Assembly (NCBI RefSeq): GCF_910591885.1
Contig: NC_063285.1
Span: 5,923,395 to 5,987,394 of the forward strand
DNA: 64,000 nucleotides
Source: Bombus terrestris
Lineage: Eukaryota > Arthropoda > Insecta > Hymenoptera > Apidae
Reading direction: 5' to 3'
The notes beneath the pieces were generated by a model. That model worked only from the letters and a program-made list of their open reading frames with translations. It ran no database searches and was not told the origin of the DNA. This document shows, piece by piece, positions 45,845 through 57,008 of this stretch. Numbering within the stretch: position 1 is the stretch's first letter; the number at the start of each line of letters is the position of its first letter. A program made the translations under genes and the position numbers.

Positions 45845-46048
45845 TTTTTTTGTTTTTATTTATTTATTAAAATTCACAATTTGTCCAATTTGGACATTTG
45901 GTGGAATTTTTTAACGGTTAAATTAGCATGTTGGTGGCTACCCCCAGCGGGGTACCATCCTCGTGTTTGTTAGGTTATGTCCTCTATAAGGTTTGCTGGG
46001 TGCTTCCTTTTTAGTCTTCTGTCCATGTTTATGGTTTTGTACGTTTCC
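45845..46048 (-). mobile_element. LINE A 3'-end fragment, minus strand
   Basis: The last ~200 bp of LINE A (end of ORF2, 3' UTR and poly-A) in reverse orientation, nearly identical to the 3' end of the plus-strand copy (50218-50416). It shares small variants with that copy rather than with the copy at 39132. It stops at 46048 with GTACGTTTCCG, where the 5' region of the plus-strand copy begins. Confidence 0.9.
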
Positions 46049-46255
46049 GTACAAAGAGAGCAATCCAGGTTATGGAAGATACTACTAGGACGAAAGCTGG
46101 AAGTTAGCGAAGGCTAGCAAAAAGCGTAAAACAACTCCAGTTCCGCCTGGGCAGGCGACCTAAACGGACGTGCGAAACAGTGCTCCAGTGAAAGTGCGGC
46201 AAGAGGGAAGAGAAAGGGACAAAGTTAACGCCAAAAATAGACAAAACGTGGAATC

Positions 46256-47594
46256 ATGCAGATTCCACCAATAAAATTAACCAACGCAGGAGACACATAT
46301 TTTATAAATAGAGCTACAGACTCTACATATGTAGAGAAAAAAGACGATATCATGGAAACAACACAATCCCACGGAGAGGAAAACATACCAATACACCATG
46401 AAGAAAGCTGGACGGTAGCAACCTCCAGCAAAAAACGGAAGGTAACCCCGCTCGCAAGCGCGAGGAAAACTGGTACACTTGAAAAAAAAACAATGGCTAC
46501 AAGATATCAAGCTGCATAATCCATTCAGCGCACTGCCAGAAGAGGCAGCAACGGACCCAACGGAAAGTCCGACAAACCGTATTCCCAAACCACCACCGAT
46601 ATACATAGACGCGAAAATAATTGACCCCCTCATCGAACTACTAAACAACACCGCAGGGAAAGACAACTATATCATCAAACAGATAAAAATAGACCAGGTG
46701 AAAGTGCAAACCAACACCCCAGAAATATTCAGAAAAATTACAAGATCACTAAAGGAAAAAAACGCAGCGTATCACATCTTTTAGCTCAAAACCGACAAAA
46801 GCTACAAAGCAGTACACCCAAAAACAAATACCGAAAAAATAAGCGAAGAACTTGCAAAAATCGGACACCAGGTAAGGACAATTAATAACATTAACAAATA
46901 CGATACCAAACAACCATTACTGCCATTCCTCGTCGAACTAGAACCTAGAAACAACAACAAAGACATATACGATATAGAAAAATTACTAAACACAATAGTA
47001 AAAGAGGAGCCACTTAGACATAAAAAAGATATCCCACAATGCATAAGGTGCCAGCAATACGGCCACACAAAAAACTATTACAATAGAAACGCGGCATGCG
47101 TTAAATGCGCAAAAAATCGTCTTACGATACACTGCCCATCCACGGGAAAAATAGAGGAGGTTAAATGCTACAACTGCAACGGAAAACACCCTGCCAGTTA
47201 TAAAGGTTGCGAAGCTAAGAAACAATTACAACGCAAACTGTTCCCGCCCCTACGAAGCAGGACAATCACTAACACACAAGCCCAACAGGACAGCACAAAA
47301 CCTGAAATAATACCAAATAAAGAGCAAGCAACTAACACCAAACCTATCAGCACCAACATCATTGGTGGTCTAAGCTACGCTCAAGTAACCATCCAATCAA
47401 CACATACACACAACCAATACCACAGCAATAGTAACAACGACACTGCAGAAATCAAAGAACTGCTCAAACAATCCATAAAGAACACCGAAATGCTAACCAG
47501 AATGATAAGCGAACAAAATGCAGCACTCAAACAGCAAACCCAACAAATCACAGTCATGCTACAACTACTTACAAACGTGCTAGGTAAAAAATAA
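46256..47594 (+). pseudogene. LINE A ORF1: nucleic-acid-binding Gag-like protein
   Basis: ORF1 protein of a Jockey-type LINE, expected to bind element RNA in a ribonucleoprotein. The ATG at 46256 follows a 5' UTR and gives a basic, polar N-terminus. The frame shifts in an A-run near 46483. It is then interrupted by TAG at 46782-46784 inside a conserved YHIF-x-LKTDKSYK block and runs on to TAA at 47592. Cys/His knuckles lie at 47040-47210: CIRCQQYGH, then CVKC, then CYNCNGKHPASYKGC. In the first knuckle the final ligand appears to be Tyr (KNYYN) where the family has Cys. The C-terminal ~100 residues are Gln/Asn/Thr-rich. With these lesions no intact protein can be made. Confidence 0.9.
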
Positions 47595-50288
47595 AAACGG
47601 ACACGCTAAAAACAGCAGCCTGGAACTCAAACGGCCTACAACAACGGGCCCCTGAAATTAAAACATTCATATACAATAACAATAAAGACATACTACTTGT
47701 CTCAAAAACACATTTCACTACAAAAAGCTACATGAAAATACCATACTACACGATATATGATACCAAACACCCCTCACGAAAAGCTCACGGAGGGACAGCA
47801 GTGATAGTCAGAAACGATATCAAACATTATCTACACAGCCAAGTTAACAAAGAATATTTACAAGCAACCACTGTTACAGTTCAAACTAGCAGCAACTACT
47901 TCCAGTTGTCAGCAGTATACGTGCCTCCGCGACACAAAATAACAACACAAATGTGGGAAGAATACTTCCAGGACCTAGGGGACAAGTACATCGCAGCGGG
48001 AGACTACAACTCAAAGCACACGCTCTGGGGATCAAGAAACATTACACCTCGAGGTAGAACACTGGAAAAATACATTAGAAATAATAACCTCAATATATTA
48101 TCCACAGGAACACCGACACATTGGCCGACTGACCTGAATAAAAAACCAGATCTTCTGGACTTTGCAGTTACAAGGGGACTAAACACAAATAAACTAAAAA
48201 TAACACCCAACCTCGAGCTCAGCTCCGATCATACACCCATAATAATTGAATACAGAAACAAACCAATTCACTATAGCAAACCAGAAACACTATGCAATAA
48301 AACCACCAATTGTCAAACTTTCAAAGAAATAATAGAAAGCAAAATAAACTGCAACATCCCGTTAAAAACTCCTGAACACATAGAACAGGCAGTAGCAACA
48401 TTGACAGCAACTATTCAAGAAGCAGCAAGGACTACCACTACATCCGAACCAACCAGCAGACAAACAATAACAATCCCGCAAGAAATACTCGACAAAATCA
48501 AAGAAAAAAGAAAAGCAAAAGCAAAATGGCAAAAATACAGAACCCGCGAAAACAAAAAACACTTAAACAAACATGCAAAGGAAATAAAAAACAAAATAAA
48601 GGAGCACAACGATAACGAATTCGCAAAGTTCATAGAGACACTCTCCACACACGAGAACACCAACTATTCACTATGGAAAGCCACGAAAAAAATAAGGAAG
48701 CCAATAATACCAGTCCCGGCAATCAGAAAAGCAGATAACACATGGGCAAGAAGCAACGAAGAACAAGCTGAAGAATTCTCCAACTACCTCTGCAACACAT
48801 TCACACCACACATTATCAAAAACAGCAACCTCAAAAGTCATACGGAGGAGGATCCACAAACCACTACTACCACAGCCGACAAGGAATACACCATACCTAA
48901 AACATCGGCACAAGAAATTAGAAACATAATTGATAAAACAAAAAACAACAAAGCGCCAGGAATCGACCTAATCAATGGTAAAATCTTCAAAAACCTTCTG
49001 CCAAAAGCAATAAGACTAATGACAATAATATTCAATGCAATTCTAAGAATTCAATACTTCCCCAAACCATGGAAATTAGCACAGATCAAAATGGTACATG
49101 AACCAGGCAAAGACCCGCACAAACTGCATCTTACAGACCAATATCACTGCTTCCAGTATTTTCCAAAATACTGGAAAAGATAATATACGACCGCATAAAA
49201 CCAATAATAGAGACAAAAAAACTAATACCGGATCACCAATTTGGTTTCAGAAACAAACACTCCACGATAGAGCAAATGCACAGGCTTATAAACGAAATAA
49301 TAGTAGCACTAGAAAACAAGGAATACTGCACAGCCCTCTTTATAGACATAAAGAAAGCATTCGATAAAATTAACCATGAAAGTCTACTACAAACAATTAG
49401 GAAACAATTCCCGGAGCAAATACACCAATTAATAAAATCCTACCTAAGCAGCAGAACCTTCGTAATAAAAATCAAGGACACATATTCTCAAGTTAAAGAC
49501 ATCAAGGCCGGGGTACCACAAGGAAGCGTCCTAGACCCAATACTATACACATTATACACGGCGAACATATCAACAACTACCAACAGCACAGTATTGACAT
49601 TCGCGGACGACACAGGTATACTAGTCAGGCATACTAACCCAGAAACGACAGTCAAAATACTACAAGAACATATCATAAAAATAGAAAATTCGCTACAAGA
49701 AACGCAAATAAAAGCAAACCCCAATAAATGCAACCATATTACATTCACGCTACGAAAAAAGATACCACCAAACATCCTATTGAACGGCACGCATATAACA
49801 CAAACAAAGCATGTCAAATACCTAGGACTCCACTTAGATACACAACTCACATGGAAACTACATATCCAATCAATAGTAGAAAAAATACAGAAAACAAGGT
49901 GACAAATGCATTGGCTAACAAGCCGAAAATCCAAATTAAGCATAGAAAATAAATTAAAAATATATAAAACGATCATAAAACCAATCTGGACGTATGGAAT
50001 ACCATTATGGGGGACGGCAGCAATGAGCCATATAAACAAAATAGAGGTAATACAGGCTAAAATCCTTAGAACAATAGTAAACGACCTTGGTACGTCAGAA
50101 ACGAAGATATAGGGAGAGACCTGGGAATCCCAACGGCCAAGGAAGAAATTAGCAGATACTCAGAAAAATACAAATCAAGAATAGCAAGACGCCTAAACCG
50201 GCTAGCTGCGGAAACGTACAAAACCATAAACATGGACAGAAGACTAAAAAGGAAGCACCCAGCAAACCTTATAAAGGACATAACCTAG
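47588..50288 (+). pseudogene. LINE A ORF2: endonuclease plus reverse transcriptase, broken
   Basis: Same protein family as the minus-strand ORF2 at 39261. The frame opens at about 47588, overlapping the end of ORF1. No ATG is present until 47732, but ATA at 47591 lies where an ORF1-stop/ORF2-start overlap could have been. The endonuclease has GDYNSKH and SDHTP, and the reverse transcriptase keeps the FADD motif. Lesions relative to the other copy are a 1-bp deletion near 49120, a TGA at 49900-49902 replacing an Arg codon, and a 1-bp deletion near 50084. The stop is at 50286-50288. Trp-to-Cys in TTNCQTF is another likely damaging change. Confidence 0.93.
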
Positions 50289-50416
50289 CAAACACGAGGA
50301 TGGTACCCCGCTGGGGGTAGCCACCAACATGCTAATTTAACTGTTAAAAAATTCCACCAAATGTCCAAATTGGACATATTGTGAATTTCAATAAATAAAT
50401 AAAAAAAAAAAAAAAA

Positions 50417-52670
50417 GACACGTCCAAATCAATTCCTCGACCGATCTCTCCTCTGATCATTCTCCCGTGATAGTAACAGTCAGTTCAACTATCATCGAGA
50501 AAACACCTAATGGCTCCATTCATAACCAATACACCAACTGGCAGCTCTTTAGAGTAGTCTTTACCCACACAACTTCAGCCTCAACTTCACTAAAAACCAA
50601 TGAAGAAATCGAAGCAGCCACGGAATACCTAAACACGAGCATAATAAACGCTATCCGCTTCTCCACACTGGCAAAAGCGTCCATCAGCAAACACGAATAC
50701 CCCCAGTACATATTAAAAAAAATAGCAGAAAAACGTAGACTAAGAAGAACATGGCAGACCCATAGAACACCGGAGAACAAACGCAAACTAAGCAACGCAA
50801 CTAGAAAACTATCCAAAACCATAAAAAACTACAATAATGACCGTTTTCACAAATATCTCGCCAGCTTGTCCCCCACAGCCGACTCCAACTACTCACTATG
50901 GAAGGCCTCCAGGAAACTCAAGCGCCGCCCACAAATAATACCTCCAATCCGCCGTCCGCAGGGTGGATGGGCGCGTAGCCCTATAGAAAAAGCCAACCTA
51001 TTTGCCAAACACTTAACTGAAGTATTCAAGCCCCATTCCTCCATAGCTGCTACGGACGTTACCGAATACCTGCACACTCCCTTCCAAATGTCCCCTCCTA
51101 TTGAACCCTTCACCTCTGCAGAGATCATAGAAGCAATCAGTCGCCTAAACCCCAAGAAAGCAGCAGGTCACGACCTAATAGGAAATGAAGCAATCATGGA
51201 ACTTCCCATAAAAGGGATTGCACTCATCGCATCAATCTTTAACGCTATCCTCCTTGCACACTTTCCTTAGGCGTGGAAAATCTCACTGATCACCCTCATC
51301 CCCAAACCCGGTAAACCAATATATGAAATCAGCTCCTATCGCCCAATCAGTCTTTTACCTACCCTGTCTAAACTATTCGAGGGGATGCTCACGAATCGTC
51401 TCCTTCCACTCCTAGAAGAATTGAAAACACTCCCAGATCACCAATTCGGCTTTCGAAAACAACACTCAACAGTAGAGCAAATCCACCGCATAACCCACAT
51501 GATCAGCCAAACCCTTGAAAAGAAAAAATACTGCTCAGCGGTGTTCCTAGATATCCAACAGGCATTCGACAAAGTATGGCATGAAGGGCTACTATACAAG
51601 CTTAAAAAGATCCTACCCCACCCATACTACTCCATCTTAAAATCCTACCTAACCAACAGACAATTCATAGTTAAATGCCTAGACGCCACTTCCACAACAT
51701 TTCCAATAGAATCCGGCATACCCCAAGGTTGTGTCCTCGGACCCCTACTGTTCTCCATCTACACTGCCGACTTACCTATATCAAACGAGGTAACAATAGC
51801 AACATTTGCAGACGACACAGCGCTATTAGCTACCCACGCAGACCCGGCAATTGCCTCATCCACTTTCCAGCGATGTCTCGACCGCATGGAAATGTGGTTC
51901 CAAAAATGGGGCTTCAAAATAAACGAAAAAAAATCCTCACATGTAACCTTCACGCTCCGAAATCAAACCTGCCCCCAGGTCGTCATTAACAACACAATAA
52001 TCCCAAGCAAGGACCCCGTAAGTTACCTGGGCATGACCCTGGACAAGAGGCTAACTTGGAAAAAACATATCTCAGAAAAAACAAAGCAACTAAAGGAAAA
52101 ACTAAGAAAATTCTATTGGCTCACGGGCCGACGCTCCAAACTAAACATACAGAACAAAATAACCCTCTACAAGGCCGTAATAAAATCTGTCTGGACCTAC
52201 GGAATCCAACTATGGGGAACAGCTAGTAACTCCAACATTGAAATACTCCAACGCTTCCAATCGAAAACCCTAAGATCCCTAATTGATGCACCTTGGTACG
52301 TTACCAACGAAACAATACACCGCAACCTCAAGATACCCACAGTCAAAGAGGAAATAGCAAAATATAGCTGCAGATATAGCAAAAGAGTCAACAAACACCG
52401 AAACAACCTAATCACTGGACTACTTGAAACGACGGACCATATTCGCAGGCTGAAGAGACACTACCCGCTAGACCTAAACGACAGATTCAATTAGTTATTT
52501 AATAATGTAATATTTACTTATTTATAATACTTACTCACAAATCAAAACTTATCTATAGTATGTATCAACTATTATAAATACTAGCCATGTTACTGAGCCA
52601 CGCCAGAAAAATTGCTGAAAATTCTCAACGCGAGAATTGATTGTAATTTAAATAAACAATAAAAAAAAAA
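50417..52670 (+). mobile_element. LINE B, second Jockey-type LINE, 5'-truncated or interrupted
   Basis: Begins mid-endonuclease directly after the poly-A of LINE A copy 2 and ends with a 3' UTR and a short poly-A (52660-52670). Base composition is more GC-rich than LINE A, and the protein is clearly a different family. Its 5' half is not seen left of LINE A, so either it was already truncated or the rest was lost when LINE A landed here. Confidence 0.88.
50419..52494 (+). pseudogene. LINE B ORF2: endonuclease end plus reverse transcriptase
   Basis: One continuous frame from 50419 to the TAG at 52492, broken only by an in-frame TAG at 51268-51270 in the FP-x-AWK motif just before the reverse transcriptase core. 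The frame opens with the last endonuclease motif (SSDHSPV). A linker with TNWQLF and a KKAAGHDLI motif follows. The reverse transcriptase has YRPISLLP, FLDIQQAFDKVW, GIPQGCVLGP and FADDTALL. The C-terminus has WTYGIQLWGTAS and ends HYPLDLNDRFN. A single substitution separates this fragment from an open frame, but the 5' part of the endonuclease and all of ORF1 are missing. Confidence 0.92.
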
Positions 52671-53281
52671 CGGGTTGAGGAAAATGTCAGATTGTCGCAT
52701 CCCTACCGAGTTGGATGTCTGTAGTGATGGCAATAACAGTGACCACAACGATATGAGTACTGCGATCTCGGAAGATCAGTAGCACTATGCCAATAACTCC
52801 CGGCAGAGCGACTTCGCACGTGTTTCGGGACGATAATGTGATAAAGCTCAAAGAGAACGTGTGATGTGGTTCACACGCTTTTTGTGGTGATAGTATGATA
52901 AGGCTCAGTGAGAACATGCGATGTGACTTGCATGCTTTTCGGGGCGACAATATGGTAAAACTCGGTGAGATCGTGGAACGAAGCTCTATGTGCTCTTACG
53001 ATCCAGAAGACCGAGATCCTTTGGAATGCGAAATCGAAAATGGTCCATCATGCCGTTACGATCCGACTGATAACCTGCAGGATGCAACTATCACCTTGAA
53101 TACCAACTATAACGCTACTAATTTTCATTATCTTTTATTTCTTTGTTGCCAAACCCCCGAACAGGATTTGTTGCTACACTGGACCCTTGCCTTATTCGAA
53201 CATCTAGTTAATTTGCGAATAATGTTAATTGTATCGGGTCTAATGTTAGGAAACTCAATATTTTAGTTACACTCGAGGACG
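52671..53281 (+). other. Short open frames and a 57-bp repeat before a probable LTR
   Basis: Contains a ~35-codon frame starting near 52684 and a 123-codon frame (52895-53266), both unrecognised. A three-copy 57-bp repeat lies inside. Its position directly before a probable LTR suggests it could be the 3' internal part of an LTR element, but I see no diagnostic motif or clear polypurine tract. Confidence 0.3.
52818..52990 (+). repeat. 57-bp tandem repeat, about three copies
   Basis: Anchor phrases GATAATGTGATAAAGCTC (52832), GATAGTATGATAAGGCTC (52889) and GACAATATGGTAAAACTC (52946) recur exactly every 57 bp. 57 bp is 19 codons. The plus frame carries repeats like HAFRGDNMVKLGE and the minus frame also stays open, so a protein repeat is possible but not shown. 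Confidence 0.8.
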
Positions 53282-54307
53282 TGTGATAGTCAGAATGGCC
53301 GTGTCGGAGATGAAAGAGCACCGGAACCTTCCCTTCGGAACTTTGGGAAGACACCTAGTACTGTAATTTAGATTCCACCATAGTCGTATTAAGAAAACCG
53401 TTGTCATTCGATTCGACTGTACTTATTTGAGATTTATGATGGTGAGCTCGGGCTCGAGGCGACAACCAGTCGCCGAACGTAGTCGCGGTCAAAGGGATGA
53501 ACGTTTTGTTTAACAAAGGCATGAAGTAACTCTATAGCTCTCCTTAAAAGAAATACTTGGGACAGGGCACGACGGTAAACGTTTCAATGGTTTCTGTCCC
53601 GTGGCTCGCCACGCGCAGACTCTATTCTTCGAGTAAGACGATTACCAGATGTTGACGCGTCCCCACAGTACATGTTCAGCTAGCCCGAGGACCCGCTATA
53701 AATCTTAAGATTTATTTAACGAAAGTCCTTCAAACCGACAAGCAGTCTTTGTTCCAACTATGGGAAAATTGTAGAAGTCTATTTTTCTCACGAACGACGC
53801 TACCCGATAGCAACTTTCTCTCAAGGGCTGCTAGCATCCTTCCCTAACCACCAACATGGAAATTGACCAATTAACAGTAACACCAATTTCTCTCATTTTC
53901 CGAACGAAGACTTTTTTCCACGAATCCGATGATCTCGTGCCCTTAGACACACCCATCATAGTTTTCCTCCACAGCGTCACCGTGATGGAGAGACACTTTT
54001 CCGTACGATCTTAACGACGATACAAGTAATTCTCAGGTACGTAGTGCTTGCTCTGTGCGACAACCAGAATATAACTTAGCCTCTCACGAAATATACACGT
54101 TCGACATCCCGTTGACCGCGGATTCGTTACCGTACCCGAGACCATTGTCATAGTGCCGCGAGTACCTAAATATTGTGATTAACTACCAACGCTGTAATAC
54201 CTCTAACTTGTGTCAATAAACTCCATCATTGATCCACCGCATCGATGGCCAATACCAACTAAGATTCATCGAACACTTCTACCCCCAATCCCAACGTTAA
54301 GCCGACA
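53282..54307 (+). mobile_element. Probable LTR, about 1 kb
   Basis: Starts TGTGATAGTCAG and can end at CCGACA (54307), which gives TG...CA ends. It has a TATA-like TATAAAT at 53697 and AATAAA at 54215, in LTR order. No target duplication is visible (GGACG on the left, TATAT on the right), which fits a 3' LTR whose partner is lost. Family unknown. It could also be unrelated non-coding DNA. Confidence 0.42.
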
Positions 54308-55829
54308 TATATATGACTTATAATTTGTAGTAATAGATTAAGATTTGAAATTTGTTTTGTTGCAGCGAGATGGTTCTCCAAAAGTTATAAATCTTGGGAG
54401 TTCAGAGACTGATCTATATTATGAAAAGAAAAAATATGGGTGCAATAGAAGATAATGACTGATACCAACAATTTTTTACGTGTACAAAATGTTTTTAATG
54501 TCGCAAATAAACAACTATATTTATAAAATTGTAATAATTTATATTTTTTATTTTAAAAATTTAATTTCAAATTCGCGATCATGCAATCGTTTTGTTACAA
54601 AATGTGTGTACGGATTAATGTTTTTGTAAGTTGTAAAGAAATTTAAAATAGAGAAATAAATTGTAATCGTGCATAGAGATGCGTTGTATTCTTCTTTTAT
54701 ATAAATATTATCTTGCATAAAATAATACTGTGTTTTGAAAAAGAATATCAACACTCTTTGTCAATTTCGAAAATCTTTATTTTAATTGCATATTTAATCC
54801 ATAATTTAATTTATAAAATTAGATTTGTAATAGAATTGCCACTCCACCAAGAATCCATTTACTAGCTCTCTCCTTAGTTCTTAATTTGAACGTCCACACG
54901 TAAGTAGGTCTTCGCGATCGTGTTTTATAAACAGGACATTCATACATATTCTTTAAATCTTGTTTGTCCTGTGTAATCGCCCTAATATATATATTATTGG
55001 TAATAATGGAAACAATTCTTTAAATCGAGAGTCCATGATACATCCTGTTTGATCGTCCCATCGTGCACCTTCCATGTATAATCCTTTTATATATGCACCT
55101 TGTTATTTTATATAGGTTGGGGTTGATAATCAAGCTCATCCACTTGGATTGGCTATCACACCTTTTCTTTCTTATACAAAACGCCAAATCACACAGCAAG
55201 CGTCTAATCACTCGGGATGCGTCTTAGCAAATAACACGCGGTCGACTCCTAAGACAAAAGAGCGTCGTTAGGAGTCGTACCAACATAACGCTAGCAACCT
55301 TTTAGTAACTAGCGGTCATACCTACTGAGCATTTCTCAACACACCTTCTCTTCGTGCTGATCTGTAAAGTTTTAGTGAAAAATCTATTAATACTACTCCG
55401 AAAAAAATTTATACAAATTGTAACTAAATTTTGTTAATGATTAAAACTAGTGAGTTTATTTAGATAAATGTACTTGAAATAAAATATTAAAAATGTTTAA
55501 AAATACAATTAAGATATCTTTATTTATTAATACTTTAAAATATTTGTATATACACATGTATTTAATAGTATTATATGATATATAATATAATAATATATAT
55601 AATAGTACTTTCATACGGCTACAAAAAGTTGATGCTGCAAAAATAAATCGTGGACTTCGCCAAAAAAAAGGTTCATTGAAAGATAGCGATATGTATGTAC
55701 AAATACTTTTTTTCACCATTGTACATGTGCGATAAGTATAGTATACTCGATATTAACATCATACAGTAAGGAAAAATAAAAATAAAGCATATGTTTGAAG
55801 GAATGGCGGAGTAATGTTTTTAAGAATTA
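54308..55829. other. AT-rich sequence without recognised genes
   Basis: AT-rich, with simple AT runs near 55560-55610. All open frames are short and show no recognisable motif. Confidence 0.5.
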
Positions 55830-56240
55830 CGTCGCGACGCCAGCGAAAGGGCGTATGGGGCATGCGTCTACCTTCGCACCATCACTCCGGATGGTCATGT
55901 CTGGACACGACTCCTCACTGCAAGGTCAAAGGTGGCTCCACTCAAATCACAAACCATTCCAAGGCTGAAACTGAGTGGAGCACTTCTTCTCACATCATTG
56001 GCCACTACAGTCCTTCAAGCCTTATCAAACAACATTTCTGGCGCCGCTGGCATCGAGAGTACCTGAATGAGCTGAACATCCGAAACAAATGGAGCAAGGG
56101 CAGTCACGACATCCGAGAAGGCACCGTAGTAGTCCTCAGGGAGGATAACGTACCATCCATGCAATGGCCTTTGGGCCGCGTGATCAAGGTCCATCCAGGA
56201 GTCGACTTTTTATGGGTAGCAACAATCGTGTGCGTTGAAC
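55830..56240 (+). pseudogene. BEL/Pao pol remnant: RNase H joined to integrase end
   Basis: Two parts in different frames. At 55836-56031 the frame reads DASERAYGACVY, then KVAPLKSQTIPRLKLSGAL, as in the BEL/Pao RNase H region. At 56033-56230 another frame reads FWRRWHREYLNELN, then WPLGRVIKVHPG, as in the C-terminal segment of BEL integrases (the DUF5641-type domain). The integrase core that normally separates them, several hundred codons, is missing. A deletion near 56032 has therefore fused them out of frame. No LTRs are attached. Confidence 0.85.
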
Positions 56241-56430
56241 GAAGCTTTATTTTGTCGCTCATTCAATTTTGCTATGTTTATTTTACCAGTTTGAGTTGAA
56301 TTCCAGGCATCAAAATTTGCCACGGATTCAATTATCAATTTCATAAACTGAAATATTTCGATATTAATAGAGCATTGTTTTATACAATAATAAAAGTTAG
56401 AATAATAGTATAAAATAAGTAAATGGTTAC

Positions 56431-56604
56431 CTTAAAATCAGCAGTCCAATCAGATAATTTATTTATTCGATATAACATATCCGTGAACCAACTGTTTAAT
56501 CCTAATTTTGAAGGGTAAACTCTTTTTGTCCAAGACGGCGGAACAGCATCCATCATTATATAATTTTGTAGATCTTCCATCTCAGCATTAATAATTAATT
56601 CTCC
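56431..56604 (-). CDS. Probable axonemal dynein heavy-chain exon
   Basis: A 174-bp minus-strand segment of exactly 58 codons. It is preceded by a splice-acceptor-like TTTTTTTGATAG and followed by AAG|GTAACC as donor. The translation begins GELIINAEMEDLQN, continues VPPSWTKRVYPS, LGLNSWFTDMLYRI, and ends WTADFK. This matches the conserved C-terminal domain of outer-arm beta-type dynein heavy chains (the DNAH9/11/17 group), just before the usual VWLAGFF segment. Such proteins power sperm and cilia motility. I do not see the neighbouring exons within the window. It is either one exon of a host gene with large, transposon-filled introns or a duplicated exon fragment. The identification rests on remembered family motifs. 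Confidence 0.7.
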
Positions 56605-56778
56605 CTATCAAAAAAATATCACTAATTAATTGTCTGGCGTTATATTACAAAGCAGCATTTAAAGTTTGAGAATTCAGAAGATTATGAAACTTTCTTCATC
56701 TATTATCGATAAATTTGAAAAGTTATAATTTTTTTCCATAAGCAGATACATTCAATATAAACAATTTCGAATTTACTG

Positions 56779-56927
56779 TCACATTTCAGTAGTTTTAAGT
56801 TGATCATGTTCTAATTGATTTAATGACGATGGAAGAAGTACGGCAATATGTTCCAAGAGTTGTAACAGTAATTTGAGTCGCATAGGACAATGTCGTTTTG
56901 CCATTGCACTCATCGTATGATATAATT
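56779..56927 (-). other. Possible host exon, unidentified
   Basis: A minus-strand open segment after an acceptor-like CATTGTAG. It reads TMSAMAKRHCPMRLKLLLQ, then LEHIAVLLPSSLNQ, and ends in TGA. It has a helix-like, leucine-rich pattern, but I cannot assign a family and it does not resemble the dynein region expected upstream. It could be chance. Confidence 0.2.
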
Positions 56928-57008
56928 CTACAATGATTTCTTTCATTACGATATATTTAAAAATATTTTATATAACATACAATTTGGAAATTAGGTTCCA
57001 AAAACACA

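Larger units (their letters stand above)
46049..50416 (+). mobile_element. LINE A copy 2, full-length but mutated Jockey-type LINE
   Basis: About 4.37 kb: a ~207-bp 5' UTR, ORF1 (46256-47594), ORF2 (47588-50288), a short 3' UTR and a poly-A tail (50401-50416). The order and ORF types are those of Jockey-clade elements. It ends directly against a different LINE (50417 onward). On the left it meets a reversed copy of its own 3' end, so a normal target duplication cannot be seen. The exact 5' end is therefore inferred from where the reversed fragment stops. Confidence 0.9.

Noticed and set aside
48004..50281. Minus-strand frames across LINE A copy 2
   Set aside because: Antisense shadows of ORF2; the same shadows occur at 39268-41547.
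45845..50416. Twin priming as the cause of the head-to-head LINE A copies
   Set aside because: Twin priming inverts the 5' part of one copy. Here both units contain the 3' end and a poly-A tail.
55456..55719. Possible host exon (plus strand reads VDAAKINRGLRQKKGSLKD near 55630)
   Set aside because: Short, no clear splice pair, no family I can name, and surrounded by AT-rich sequence.
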